Below are positions 20,978-34,353 of a stretch of DNA of 64,000 nucleotides, one piece after another. The translations under genes and the position numbers were made by a program. Source of the stretch: Flammula alnicola (Eukaryota > Basidiomycota > Agaricomycetes > Agaricales > Strophariaceae); assembly GCA_015499995.1 (NCBI GenBank), contig JADNRV010000146.1:62001-126000 (forward strand). Direction: 5' to 3'. Numbering within the stretch: the first letter of the stretch is position 1; the number at the start of each line of letters is the position of its first letter. Below the pieces are notes generated by a model that worked only from the letters and a program-made list of their open reading frames with translations, did no database searches and was not told where the DNA came from.

Positions 20978-23762
20978 CTAACATCCACCACAGCTTGAGC
21001 CACAGCTTGAGCCACCGCCACCGCAGCTGGAGCTTCCACCACAACTAGATGCACCACCTCCACCACAACTAGATGCACCCCCTCCACTGCTTCCTCCACA
21101 GCTGGATACACCTCCCCCACTGCTCCCTCCACCACAGTTCGAGCCATTAGTCGATCCACAGCTCGACAGACCACTTGCGCCTTCAGACCCACCGCCGCAC
21201 TATGAAGAAGAAAATGGGAATTAGTTTTCTTTTACACACATCCTAAGGGAAAGACTCACGCTACTACAACCTGCAACGGGAGTAACCGCACTGCCTCCAA
21301 CCGCAACACAACCGAGGGGAGGGCCCGTTGAATAGTAGAGAGGTACAGGAACTAGGAACGGCGTGTCGTACGTATGGTCACGCGAGGGCTGGAAAGCAGG
21401 TCTGTTGCCAGACCTACTGCAGCGTGCAGCGTGCAGTCGGCTGTGCGCCGTGCCAGGATATCCCTTTGCCTCCTGCTTTGCAGTCTTCTTCGCTGTCTTC
21501 TCGGCAGCTCGCGTCTTATCCAGCGAAAGCTGGGCATAACGCAGTGTATTAAGCCTATGGGCCCGAGCATTTTCTGCTATAAAGCGCACTGCATTGTGGT
21601 CGCTGGGATGCGTGGCGGATAGCAGATCTGGGCGATCCGAGAAGGGCGTGAGATGTGATGATGGAGGGGGTGCGTATATCTTGATGAGGCGCGACAAACG
21701 CTGACCGATGCTAGTCCCTGGTACAGGACATCCACAATGGGTATATTGGACGTTGAATCTTTCTTTCCAAGCTTGGCAAGTGATATCAAATGCCGAGGAC
21801 AGTTTAAGGCCCTCGACTTTATCATCACTAAATTATAACTATCAGCAAGAAATTTTGAGGATGTATCAGACACGTACTGGTCGATGAATCGTCCAACATA
21901 TGTATTGCAATCAGCCTCATATCTATTGACCAGAAGTTGGTGGGTATGCCAGACGAGGTCAATGTCGAGGGTTGGAACGAAGAAAGAAGCGGGTGACGAC
22001 GCCAGCAGGTCCAAGAATCTGTAAAACAGTCAACGGGTATTTATACGAGGATCTGGAAGAGGGCATACGCATGGTAACGGGACAATGCATGCTGAAGTGC
22101 CAGCTCATCGCCTGGCCCGTCGAAAAATCCCGGTTGGGTCCACCCAAGCTCGTACATCTTTTCAACAAATGAACCTTGACGCAGGACCTAAGAATGGGAC
22201 GTTAGTCCAAGGTACTTAAAAGATATTGTAAACTCACTGCCCCAACGAGCTCAACTGAGTAGACCTTGTCGTCGTTATATGCATCCAGGATCCTTCGAAG
22301 TCTAAAAAATCAAGCCGGTCAAAAACGTTATACGGAGATCGTCCAGTCAATCTCACAGTCGGTCTTGGGAAGCCTTATTGCTATTAGTAGTCATAAGCGG
22401 TCTCAGTTTCGACAAGGAGTAGCCCGCCATCTTCATGATTGCAAGGCAAAGCTGTTCCAAGTACCCAGCGCCTGTGGATGGAAACAATTTATGTGCAGGC
22501 TGCGAGGCGATCGCAGTTGCGCAGACTCGTGCTTTAATCTTGTCGCTCGTTTCGGCATCAGCTGGGGACGAGGGATTGACCAGAGTTCCTCTGCGGTTAG
22601 GAACGTTAGGAACGTCATGCACATATATAATGAAGACATGTAGAGCATACGCACGGAAGATGTCCGGAAGGTATTCCGAGTCCAGAGGAAGCAACGAGGT
22701 CTTGAGCTAGTTTCCGAAGTCCAAGGGTCTCTTTGGTTATCTCTTTGATGCCACAGGAGGAGTGGTAGCAGTGGGCGGAGAATTTCTGTTGTAGGTATCC
22801 AGTCCCTCCTTCATGCATGAGCACTTGAGGGAAATAATTAGCTCGAGATATTTTATTATAGGCCTGGTTCAGACTTACCAATCTCTACAGGCTTGCGACA
22901 TTGAGGACAAGGGATGATCTTCTTGTTCAGATTACGGAGTTTCAGACCCTCGATGGGGTCGAATGGGAGAGACGTTCGCCTCTGCCAAAAGTCAAGCCGG
23001 GCTTGAGAAGGAGGCGCAGACAATATCGTATGGAACTGTGACTTTTCGAAAACAGGTTCATATCAGGAGGCCATTAAGTACTTGTAGAGGATTTATATTA
23101 CTCACGAGAGCTTTGTCAAAGTGGACTCCCAGCTCCTTCAAAACTGCGCAAGCTGGAACTCGTAAGCAGTCTTCTGCATACCATCTGCGCCATGAAACAA
23201 TATGAGCAGCGCTCGTGATTATTTTTGGCGCAAAGTTCATACCGAGGATTTAGCATATAAGCATGCCAGACCTATATAAATACAGTCAATAAGTTTGATG
23301 TCGGGTGCGTTTCGAGAGACGCTTTGAATTTACCATTATGACGTCTATCGGAGGCATAATAACATCCATCTCATTCCTCGCGTCTCTAGCTTTCAAGTTG
23401 TGACACCATATATCAAAGCTATTGTCGCAAATCAAGGTGTCATGGAGAATTCAAGGTTGAGAAGGTACAGTAAACAACACATACCGTTCAACCGCAACTC
23501 CTACGAACCAACTCCATCGTCTCTCGTTATCGAAAGGCATGTGTTCTACGACGGCTTGCAAATCCGTGACGTCGGTCTTCAGCTTTGCGAAAGCGTGCAA
23601 CAGCGCTAGATGGCCTTTGACTTCGACCACCTTAACGAGGGGCTGCGTGGTGCGAGTGGATCCGATGGCAAAAGTAGTCGGAGCTTGATAACTGGGAACC
23701 TCTTGTTCCGCATCCACTTCAGGGCGTCGCCAATTGTAGGACGGTGGAGGAGCGTCGGCCAT
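20978..23762 (-). CDS. DUF1399/glycine-rich-domain protein, distal copy
   Basis: Tandem paralogue of 17247-20235, starting MADAPPPSYNWRRPEVDAEQ and ending SSCGSSCGGC and a stop. It has the same block order: NERRWSWFVGVAVER, AEDCLRVPACAVLKELG, CEYLY-type zinc-like text near 22880, LMHEGGTGYLQQKFS, DIDLVWHTHQLLVNRY with NTYVGRFIDQ, SDRPDLLSATHPSDHNAVRF and PGTAHSRLHAA. The Gly/Ser/Cys tail has about 9 SSCGG-type units and lacks the arginine-rich insert of the other copy. Similar exon/intron layout shows a recent duplication of the whole gene. Both copies look open in the blocks I read. Confidence 0.75.
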
Positions 23763-24427
23763 GAGTGCGAATGCGAGTATAGAGGCTGATGATGGAGCGC
23801 GATTTGTGCCATTTATATGTTGTCTGGCCCTTCATACGTTAGATACGGAGAAGTTGTCAGACTCACACACCTTGCCGCCCTGCCACAGGCTGTAAGGGCT
23901 GTTCGATGCAGGCCATATCAGGACTTCGAGTGTACCGTCCACAAGTCTATATGAAACAGCAATAATAGAACCCGATAACAACGTGGCCGCCGCCACGCCC
24001 GGCATAGCCTCCTCCAGATATGGGAGTTATTACCTAATTCAGGAGATCCGTAATACACGTAGAGACAAACCACATACGAGGATACGTGAATTAGAGTTCT
24101 GTAGAATAGAAACACACACCCGACCAAGTACACAGCATACTGTATAGGAATGAGGACCAGAGGCAACCATAGACTCCGAGAGACTCACTTTGGAGAAACG
24201 GGACAAGTACGCGATGGGAGGCTGTTTCTCTTGAAGTTCAATCGTGGCAGTCTGACTCGAGAGGACAAACCATATCGTAGTACTTGCTGGCAACGTATTC
24301 CACAGCAAAGACACAGCTGCATTCCAAAGCGACGACTGAGGCGGAAAAAGAACTTTATTAAAGTAGTCACAACGGAAAATACAACAACCAGAGAACCCAT
24401 CCATCCAGTGAAAAGGCGACAAGAAGG
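23763..24427. other. Intergenic region
   Basis: About 660 bp between the start of the distal DUF1399 gene and the stop of the COPI gene. Short overlapping frames only; no feature supported. Confidence 0.5.
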
Positions 24428-27400
24428 TTAAGAGGCATCTACGAGGACGTTTTCTTCGCTACTGGCTACACATTACAATGCTGTCAGCCACGCGATGCAA
24501 TCAACGGACGGAATAAACTTACACGAAAGGAGCTCTTCTTCTTTCGCCAGTGCCTCTGCCCATCCCTCCTCAAATAGCTCGGGGTTGGTCGAAGGGTCCG
24601 CGATTGTGGCAGCTATCTTAGAGCGACTTTTTGCCTCGAGTTCAGATTTCCACGCTGATACAGCACTTGAAGTCCGGCTATAACCAAAGGGGTTATTAAC
24701 TGAAGAAGGGAGACACAACAAAAATGCGAATGATCATACCTGGGTTTGTACGTGCGGGCAAACAGGGCCGCCTCTGGTGCACGCTGCGTTTTTACAAGGA
24801 GATCGACGCAAGATGATGCATCTCCGAGCTGAAGTGTGATAGCGAAAGCCAGGTTATTCTGACCTTTCTCCACTGCAAAATAATCAATATAACAGGAACA
24901 TCGTAGAAGGGGATCATCAGACATAACTGACCAGCTTTCTGAGACAGGGCAGTCAAACCATCTCGATCTCCAATGGCCAACAGGAGAAGCATCAGCGCGC
25001 TAAGATCGTTCGCTTTCTCGAAGCTCTCCCTCGCGAGGTCGAATCTCCACACGGTAAGAGCCCGGTCACCTAAGGCCTTCCACTTGACTTCAGACTCGTT
25101 CTCTGGCACGGTGCGTGCGATTTCGACTGCTGTATCAAGATCGTCCAAAGACAACGCGAGGTCGAACTTGTGGTCTGGGTCGGTCGTTACTTGTATCGCG
25201 AGTTCTTTCAAGTCTGCGATAAAAGTCAAGTTAGCTCATTCCTCCTTGAGTAACGGGTAAAGATAGAAAATCGACGCACCTCGGCCTTCGAGGAACCGCG
25301 CGACCTTGTTGAGCTGGTCCTTCGGCAACGTAGGCAGAATCTCAGCAGCAGCCTCCGTATCCCCTCTCAGAATGGCCGTTTGATATTCGACCACGTTCAG
25401 AGAAAGCGCATAGCCGTAGATATTCAAATTCTTGTCCGCAAGGTACACTCGGTTATGGGCGGGTATATATCCGAGAAGGTATAAGGGTCTGGAAGAAAAA
25501 AAAATTTACAAAGGATAACAAGACTACGTTGAGGAAGACGTACGTGTCGAATGGACTGATGGTGTATGATTCGCTGCCGACGAAGTAGCAAAGTCGGTTT
25601 GATGCGGTGGTGTAGATGAAGCAATCTCCGACCCATTTCGCGGACTTGACGCTAAAGCAGAAGGTCAGGGTAGGTCATGACGATAAGCGACGGGCAAACC
25701 TGTCTGCTACGTCAGCAACGACCTCGAAGGCCTCTTCGACACCCTCGTCTGTGATCTCGGCGCCCTCTTCGAGCTTGGCGTTGTACGCATCTCTGTCGAA
25801 ACGCAGGATATAGAAGGAGTCGTCGGATGTGATGGCCACCAATGAGCCCGTGCCAGACCAGAATACCTGTTGGAGGAATAAGACGAGATCTTCTACCAGG
25901 TTTAGAAACTCACATTCTTGGCATCTACGTCAATCCGTCTGACGATTTCTCCAGTTTCCCAATCCCAGAACATAACGAAACCATTTCCTCTAGCGCCGAG
26001 GAGCGTACCGCCATGCAGGCTCTCGATAGACCAACTGCCAGCACCCTTCATGCCCACACCCGGTCGCTCCTTGAAGTTCTTATATACCTTTAGCTTGACC
26101 TTATTCTCCAGCACGGCGTATGTGTTCGAATCCGGTGCCCACGCGAACGAGATGCCGTTACCGAAGCTCTTGTTGCGCCATGCAAGGGCGGTGTAGGTGA
26201 TGTATTCGCCATCGCCCACCACGGTCACGAAGCGGCCATTTGGAGAGTGCATCAGGGACGTGGCGAAAATTTCTGTGGAGCCGATTTCTTTTGTTGATAG
26301 GGAAATGCGGGTACCGTCCGCGAAAGAGGTAGAAGACTCGTCGGAGGCGAGGGAGATGGTTTGCAGGTTTCCGGATAGGACGTTGTGGTTTCGGGTGTAG
26401 ATGAGCTTGCCAGAGGGATCCATGCTGAGTGTCGGCTCGTCTCTTCCGAGCTTGATTATAACCACACCCTCGTCGAAGCCCACTGCCACCTCGTTTGCAT
26501 CTTTACGGAGCGCGACACACCAAGCACGCTCGAGTGCGTAACTAAGCGTATTCTCGACTCGATAGGTGCCGCTGTTCCAGATCTTGACTGTGCCGTCTTC
26601 GCTTCCGCTGATGATAATCGGTAGGTTGGGGTGGAAGACGGCGAACGAGACGTTGTTCGTGTGTCCTTCCATCGTCTGCACGCAGCTTTTGCTGAGGTAG
26701 TCCCAGACTTTCACGGTTTTATCGTCGCCGGTGGTAACCAGGTAGGGCTTGTCTGCTCCTGGGTAGAAATCGACGTAGTTGACACCCTTGTCGTGCGCCT
26801 CCATTGTAAAGTTGGCTGTCGAAGACCCGAGCGACCACATTTTGACGGTGCGGTCAAGGCAAGCGGATACGAAGGTGTTGGCGTCTTTGGGGTTGAAGGC
26901 CAGGTTCATAATGTAGTGCGTGTGCCCTTCGTATGTCTACCGATCCTTAGCGCATGCGATTCTTGGCAAACATGACACGTACTTGAATATTCTTCCATCC
27001 CTTATCCCAGTCCCAAGCTTTGATCGTCATGTCATCGCTTCCTGTGAGCACAATGCTCGCCGTTGGGTGCACAGTAAGGCATCGAATGTAGTCTGGATGC
27101 GCCTCGAAGGAAGCAACCTTCTCATGGGTGTTGTAGTTGAAGATACGGAGCTGGAAGTCGTCCGAGCCAGCGACGAACCAGTTTTTGCGCGCGATGAATT
27201 TGACACATCGTACAGGAACCTCTGCGACTTCGAAAGTCTTGACTATGGCGCCTGTCTCGTGGTTGTAGATGTTGACGGAACCATTGTAAAGTCCAGTCAG
27301 GAGCCAAGGCTCTGTGGGATGAAAGTCGACTCCTTTGACGCGGTCTGACCGAGCAAAGAGCTTTTTCTAATGAAATGTCAGGTTTATATCATGTTTCCCA

Positions 27401-27434
27401 ATGCAAAGAGACTTACATTGACCTCGAAAAGCAT
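24428..27434 (-). CDS. SEC27: Coatomer beta'-subunit (COPI)
   Basis: Ten exons with consistent phases: 27434-27417, 27366-26983, 26936-25914, 25866-25700, 25651-25544, 25488-25280, 25213-24932, 24872-24740, 24677-24523 and 24465-24428. They give 838 residues, the usual length for Sec27/COPB2. Residues 1-300 form the first WD40 propeller ([53 protein letters not shown]). A second propeller follows to about 600 ([24 protein letters not shown]). The rest is the alpha-solenoid ([39 protein letters not shown]). The protein is part of the vesicle coat that returns cargo from Golgi to ER and binds KKXX-type tails. The last splice (acceptor at 24466) is the least certain. It diverges from the chitin synthase gene. 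Confidence 0.93.
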
Positions 27435-27721
27435 TCTATTCGTGTCAGATGGCGCTTGCCGTTGCTGGTCGTGGTCGTGTTACTAGAGTGACGACGTGGT
27501 CTTGAATATAAGTATTTTGTCGAATAACTCAGTGATCAATATTGATCCTCTGTGAGTTATATTTGCTTAGCTAATTTATAGCGAAATAAATAAGTAAATA
27601 ACATCGGCCGAGACCATGCCTCCTTTCGTCAGTGTCTTGTAACCCTGCCTCCCACTTCTCTCATCATCGTTTTTTCCTTTCTTCGTCGTCCGCAAAAGCG
27701 ACGACGGCTGTCCTTCTTTTC
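27435..27721. promoter_or_regulatory. Shared divergent promoter region
   Basis: Only 287 bp separate the COPI and chitin synthase start codons, so both promoters must fit here. The middle is AT-rich (about 27505-27600), with TGACGACGTGG near 27487 and a pyrimidine-rich tract before the chitin synthase ATG. Co-regulation is possible but not shown. Confidence 0.5.
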
Positions 27722-30700
27722 ATGGCCTCTAATCAAAATACCCAAGCCATTGCTTCTGGTGACCTCGTCGACCTTGTCTCCTCTTCAGGTTCAGCAACTA
27801 TCTATCCTTCTGACGACGCCATCCTCGCTGTACTCCAAGCCCGTTTTCGTGCCGACCTACCATACACACGGATAGGAACGACTAACCTTGTCGCAGTAAA
27901 CCCATACAAGACTCTCGCCAGTGTCAACGATGTCAGTGCCAAGGAATACGAAGAGCAGTCTTACAGAGACACCAGCCTCCCCATGGTCCACTCACCGAGG
28001 CCCCTCCAACCTCACCTATACGATCTGGCGGCAAGAGTATATCTTCTAATGCGTCGGAGGAACGAGTCGCAGGGTGTGGTAACGAGGTCAGTTCTCCTAT
28101 AAAGTATTATTCTCACAACTAACATCGAGTAGAGGTATCACTGGATCGGGAAAGTCGTCCAGTTTGCGTCTCTTTCTGAACCAAGTCCTTAGGCTCTCGG
28201 CCCATTCGAAGAAGGAGCTGAAGCTTTCGGAACAAGTCAAGGCTCTTTCCACGGTACTCGACTCTTTTGGCAATGCCAAAACCCTCATGAATCCCAATGC
28301 CTCTCGCCACGGACGCTACCTCGAGCTTCACTTCAACGATCAAGGTCGCATTAATGCGGCGAAAGTCCTCACTTTTGGGCTTGACAAATCACGGCTCAAC
28401 CGACTGACGTACGAAGAACGGACTTACCACGTCTTCTACCAGTTTCTCGCAGGGGCCACACCGGCTGAACGAGACGCCTTCAACCTCGAGGACCCATCAG
28501 AATATGCCCTGCTCGCCTCATCTGGATGCTACCGCCTTCCCTCGGGGCCTTTCAGCGACGATTCCATTGCGATGACCGAACTGCGAGCAGCCATGCGAAC
28601 TCTCGGCTTCAAACTCAAGCACATGACATCTATATTTAGCCTCGTCGTCGCCATCCTCCTTCTCGGCAACATCGAATTCGCGGAAGGCGATGCTCATGAC
28701 GTTTCAGCCTACATCAGCAACTCGCATGTCCTGGACCAAGCAGCGAGGCTGCTGGGCATTGCTGCAGATGATCTTAGCCAAGTTCTGACAAACAAGACGA
28801 GCTACGTGCGAAAGGAACTTTTCACAGTGCTCCTCAACGCCGAGCAAAGTTCACGGCAGAGGGATCAATGTGTGAGGGACCTGTATGCGATCCTCTTCGC
28901 ATTCGTAGTTGAAACATGCAACCACCGTTTGGCGCCGAGCTCGAAGGATCCTCCTTCTACCACCCAGATTATTCTTTTCGATCAACCAGGTTTCCAAACG
29001 CGTGGCCCCGCGGGCACGACTTCAATGTCACTTTCAGGCAATCAGCCTCTCATTTCAGCCTACGGCCAGAATGGATTCGACGAATTCAACATCAACTTCG
29101 CAGACGAAATGTTGCACTCCTACATCCAGCGGCACACATTCGAAAATAGCGTGGGATACAACAGTGAAATGTCGCGCGATGGCATTTCTTTGCCGGACGT
29201 GTCTACCATGGATAACGGCGCATGCATCGAGCTGCTTCGGGGGTCCCAGCTCAGCGAGAGGTCGCAGAGAAAGCCTGGTGGGCTGCTTGGGATTATCAAC
29301 AAAGCTTGTTCGTCGTACAAGTCGGGCAAGAGCGGCGATGGAAGGGATGACGAGATGCTTCAAGAGCTATCGTCCCAATATGGCGTGCACTCCTCGTTCG
29401 TTGCCGGCCCTAGCACCGGTGGAGCTGCGGAAAGACGGCAGTTTGGCATCAACCACTATGCAGGTTCGGCGTCTTATGACGCCACCAACTTCATTGAGAA
29501 GGACGCGGACCTGCTGGACTCGGCCTTCGTTTCGTTGCTCCGCAACTCCTCCGAAGCGTTTGTGTCGAAGCTCCTTTCTGGGCCCAGTCTTGCAGCGGAA
29601 AAGCACTACAAGGACGATAGCATCATCGTGCAAGCTCAGGTTTCGTCCCGGCCGTTGAGGCAGCCGTCGCCTATTCTCTCGAGCAACAACACCCTGCCTG
29701 CGCAGGAGGAAGATCACCCTCGGTTGGATCCCGCAAAGACCTATCCCGTCACTGCACAACTCAACTTTACGCTATCGGAGCTGTTCTCTTCGCTCGACCG
29801 CACGAAGCTATGGACCATCTCGTGCATCAGGCCCAACGACTCCAGCTCAGCCAACTCGTTCGATAAGCGTCGCGTCAAAGCTCAAATCAGGAGTCTTCTC
29901 TTGCCTGACTTGATTGCTAGGAAGAGCACGGAGTATATCGCCAACTATGAGTTGGGTGAATTCTGCGACAGATATGTGCCTACGATGCGAGGATCGGAAG
30001 AAGAGAGGATCGTGCAGTGTGCGAGGGCGCATGGGTGGAAGGAAGGCCTTGATTATCTCTGCGGCCATCAGATGATTTGGCTGGCATACAATGCCTGGAA
30101 GACGGTCGAAAATACCCTCCGTGCGCAAGAGAAGGATCCGAGGGGTGGGTCGAGGGAAGGTGATGAGGAGGACGATATCGGCGTCGACGATAACACCGAT
30201 TTTACGCATGGGGCCGAGAGCCTGGCGCCTCCTCCGTTGGCCGGATATTTTGGAGACAGCGCGGACAACTTACTCTTGACGAAGACCGCCCCGGATGGGA
30301 CGAGATACCAGGACGCGAATGCTCAATATGGAAGTGGTGGTTTGAGGACGCCCAATATGCCCTATGGTGGGAAGGCTTTCTCGGATCAGGACGACCCAGG
30401 CTCATGGGGCTCAGGGGACGACAAGAAGGGCAGTCCTGAGATACCGCCTTACTCTCCTGGCAGCGGCGGCGGCGGTGGTGCCAAAGAATCCGGAGGAATG
30501 ATCGTCAAGGATGCACCGAACGCCGTAGAGGAGGTGCCTTCTACTTCGTCAAGAAGATGGTGGCTGCGCCTCGTCTGGTTGACAACATGGTGGATGCCCA
30601 ACTTTCTACTTCGCATTGTCGGTCGGATGAAGAGGCCCGACGTTCGACTCGCCTGGAGAGAAAAGGTCACCATCTTCTGGCTGATCTTCCTCTTCAACGC

Positions 30701-33700
30701 CGTCGTCGTCTTCTATATCGTCGAGTTCGGACGGCTCTTGTGTCCGAACTTTGATAAGGCATGGTCGCTTAACGAGGTCAACCAACATCAGGGCGATGCG
30801 GATTACTGGGTTGCTATTCAAGGCGTTGTATACGATGTTTCGAACTTTATCCATGGCGACCACAACGATGGAACTTATCCTATCAAAAGTAACTCGCCCG
30901 ACGTTTTAGACGCATTGGCTGGGCAGGATCTAACTTATTGGTTCCCGCCTCCGCTCGTCCTTGGGTGTGCTGGCCTGGTCACGGATGATAACCTGTTCTT
31001 GACACGAGAAAACTGGACGGATGTCGCGCCTTTGGCACATCATCCCAGTGGCAAGCAGCAGACGTTAAGCCCTGCCATGGAGCAGCCCGATTGGTACAGC
31101 AAGGTCTTCTTCCCGAAAATGCAGACGATGAAGAAGGGTCCGTTGGTGTATACACGGCAGAACATTGCAGCGCAGGCGGCTGATCCAAATGTTAACAAGT
31201 ACGTTTTCTCTCTCTGTCTCTTTTGCTTCGTGAGGCTGGCCGCTGATAAGGAGCACTGCAGGATTTGGGCTGTTTACAATACTAAGCTTTACGATCTGAC
31301 GGATTATGTCTGGTCGCTTGGTCTTACGCAGAACTCGCCCACTTTTGCATTCCTGGACGATAATCTCGTGTCAGTGTTCAAGCAGCGCGCAGGCCAGGAT
31401 ATCACAACGGCTTTAAATACCGTCTTGAATGCTATGAACGGCACGGCCAAGGCCGAGCACCTGAATTGTCTCGAGAATGTCTTCCTCTCTGGCGAAGCCG
31501 ATTTTAGAAAGTCGGCAAGGTGTCAAGTGCAGAATTACTTGCTGATCATCATTTCGGTTATTCTCATGAGCTCCATCTTGATGAAATGTTCGTCTCTTTG
31601 TCTCTTCAGCCGCATGCAGTAATATCTGATTTCTTCTTTCTTAAGTTTTGGCTGCTCTACAACTTGGAAGCAAGCGCTCTCCCGAGCTGCAAGACAAGTT
31701 CGTCCTGTGTCAGGTACCCTGCTACACCGAAGGCGAGGATTCTCTCCGACGCACGGTCGATTCGCTGGCTGCTCTGAACTATGATGACAAGCGCAAACTC
31801 ATTTTCATCATTTGCGATGGCAACATTATCGGAAGCGGCAACGATCGCACGACACCGCGAATCGTGCTTGATATTCTTGGAGTGGACCCTAAACTCGATC
31901 CAGAACCTTTATTGTTCAAGTCAGTGGGCGAGGGCTCGAAGGCTCTCAACTACGGTAAAATCTATTCGGGGTTGTACGAGTTCGAAGGACATGTCGTCCC
32001 GTAAGTCATCCAGCTTTTATGATGATATTTGTCATGAACGAGCATTCTGTTTGGCATATAGATACATGGTTGTCGTTAAAGTCGGAAAGCCTACCGAGAG
32101 ATCGAAGCCTGGCAATCGTGGCAAACGAGACTCTCAGATCATGTTGCTTCATTATCTCAACAAAGTCCATTTCGACGCCGCCATGTCACCTTTGGAGTTG
32201 GAGATTTATCATCAAATGCGGAATGTCATCGGCATCGACCCTGCTTTTTATGAATACATCTTCACTGTTGACGCCGATACGGTGCGTTCTTATTTGGCCA
32301 TTGCCACGTTCAATGCTGACGTCACTTTATTAGACCGTAACTCCCGACTCGTTGAATCGCCTGGTTGCCACGACATCGGATGACTCCAGCATCATCGGCG
32401 TCTGTGGCGAAACTAAACTCACAAACGAAGAAGGATCGTGGTGGACCATGATTCAAGTTTACGAATACTACATTTCGCACCATTTATCAAAGGCATTCGA
32501 AAGTTTGTTCGGGTCTGTCACCTGTTTGCCCGGTTGTTTCACTCTGTATCGCATCCGTACCGCCGATAAAGGACGACCGATCATCATATCCAACCGCATC
32601 ATCGAGGAATACTCAGAGCCGAACGTCGACACCCTGCACAAAAAGAATTTGTTCTCCCTCGGTGAAGATCGATTTTTGACCACTCTGCTGATGAAGCACT
32701 TCCCAACCTTCAAGACCAAGTTCTGCCCGGATGCAGTTGCACATACAATGGCTCCAGAGTCATGGCGAATCCTATTCTCACAGCGTCGGAGATGGATCAA
32801 TTCTACCGTACACAATCTACTAGAACTCGTTATCCTCCCTGAACTATTTGGATTCTGTTGCTTCTCGATGCGTTTCTTTGTGTTTATCGACCTTATTGGA
32901 ACTATGGTAAGTAATTTCTTTCCATCATTGTATCCGCATCTAATGGAGATGGTTGGCCTCTAGATTCTTCCTGCTACTTGTGTCTACGTAAGTAGCTTTG
33001 CTTTTCTATCGTTTTCTGCCTAACTAACTTGCTTCGATTGTAGTTGATATACTTGGTCATCGTCGTCGCCACTCGCCAAGCCGCTTTGCCAACCATCGCT
33101 CTCGCCATGTTGGCAGTTACATACGGTTTGCAGGTTTGTGATGCGAGTACTGCGTAAGAAATATAATGCTAATCACGACCTTTAGGCTCTCATCTTCATC
33201 ATCAAGCGGGAGTTCATGCTTGTTGGGTGGATGGTCGTATACCTCCTTTCGTACGTCTGTTCCCATCGAAACGAAAAAGTTGATTACTCAACCATATTTT
33301 CAGGTATCCTGTGTACAGCTTCTTCCTCCCTGTCTATTCGTTCTGGTGTATGGATGAGTTCAGTTGGGGTAATACTCGTGTGGTTATCGGCGAGGGTAAA
33401 GAGAAGAAGGTCATCAGCAATGAGGACGAAAAATTCGATGAGTCTATGATTCCTTTGAAGAAATTCAGCGGTATGCCAACAACTCCTATCGTCTTCGTAC
33501 ATGTCTCTGACGTCTGGATTTACAGAATACGAAGCTGAAGCTTGGGAAACGGGTACACGCCACTCGGATGACACCGGATATGACAGCAAAGCACAATCTC
33601 GGTCGCATGCTCAACAATCTCGCACTGCATCGCCCCACACCTACAATCAGGCTTCACAGTCGGGCGACTATTATCGCGATACCAACATCACGCACAACAA

Positions 33701-34353
33701 CAGTTCAAACCCGAACCTTCGCTTGGGCGGCAGCCAGCTCTCTCACAGCAACATATCAAGCCACGGCGCACACCAACAGCAAACCATGTCCCAGTTCGGA
33801 GCACCCCAGCTACCGTTCATGCCTTTCGCAAGCGGTCCAGGGTCCGTCGCAGGCTCCGACTACGCACCCATGGGTATGCCGATGGTTCCGCAAATGGGCT
33901 ATCAGAATACAGGCAGCATGTACGGAATGATGCCTCCAAACGCCGCCATGTTGTCAAACATGAATATGTTCACCGGAGGCAGCAATCATGGTTCGCAGTA
34001 CGGGACAGTCCCTCCTTCTCTACCGCCGCTGGGCGGAGGTCTACAACAGCGACCGATGTCTACTTTCTCGCTCGCAACGTCCGTCAATCCTTTCGCCGGC
34101 CCTAGCATGAATCCCAACCCTTCTGACGAGGAGCTGTTCAATGCTCTTCGAAACTATCTGAGTACCCAGGATCTGATGACGGTTACCAAAAAGTAAGCCC
34201 ATGGCTCCTTCGCGACGGTCTATCGCTCATTAGATCTTATGACTTTTTAGGACTGCCCGGGAAGCAATTATGGCGCGATTCCCGAAGGCGGATCTTGCCC
34301 CACGGAAGGATTTCTTAAACCAATCCATCGACAAGATTCTTTCGGAATCCTAG
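27722..34353 (+). CDS. Chitin synthase with myosin motor-like domain (class V type)
   Basis: Twelve exons (27722-28086, 28133-31198, 31262-31587, 31646-32000, 32062-32281, 32334-32906, 32964-32987, 33044-33133, 33186-33250, 33304-33470, 33526-34192, 34251-34353) give a consistent 2006-residue frame. Residues 1 to about 760 are a myosin motor-like domain with P-loop GITGSGKSS at about 124. Membrane segments start near 966 ([20 protein letters not shown]), with a cytochrome-b5-like segment around 1005-1065 ([20 protein letters not shown]). The synthase domain has [13 protein letters not shown], the VDADT metal site, GEDRFLTT and the QRRRW signature near 1594. Several C-terminal membrane spans and a DEK_C-type domain (from about 1950) follow. 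It makes cell-wall chitin at the plasma membrane; the motor domain aids delivery or retention at tips. Confidence 0.93.

Noticed and set aside
24973..27348. Several plus-strand frames opposite the COPI gene
   Set aside because: Antisense shadows of WD40 exons with no independent support.
28909..29658. 249-codon frame inside the chitin synthase gene
   Set aside because: Shadow frame of the myosin-motor exon; the GC-rich coding sequence produces it.
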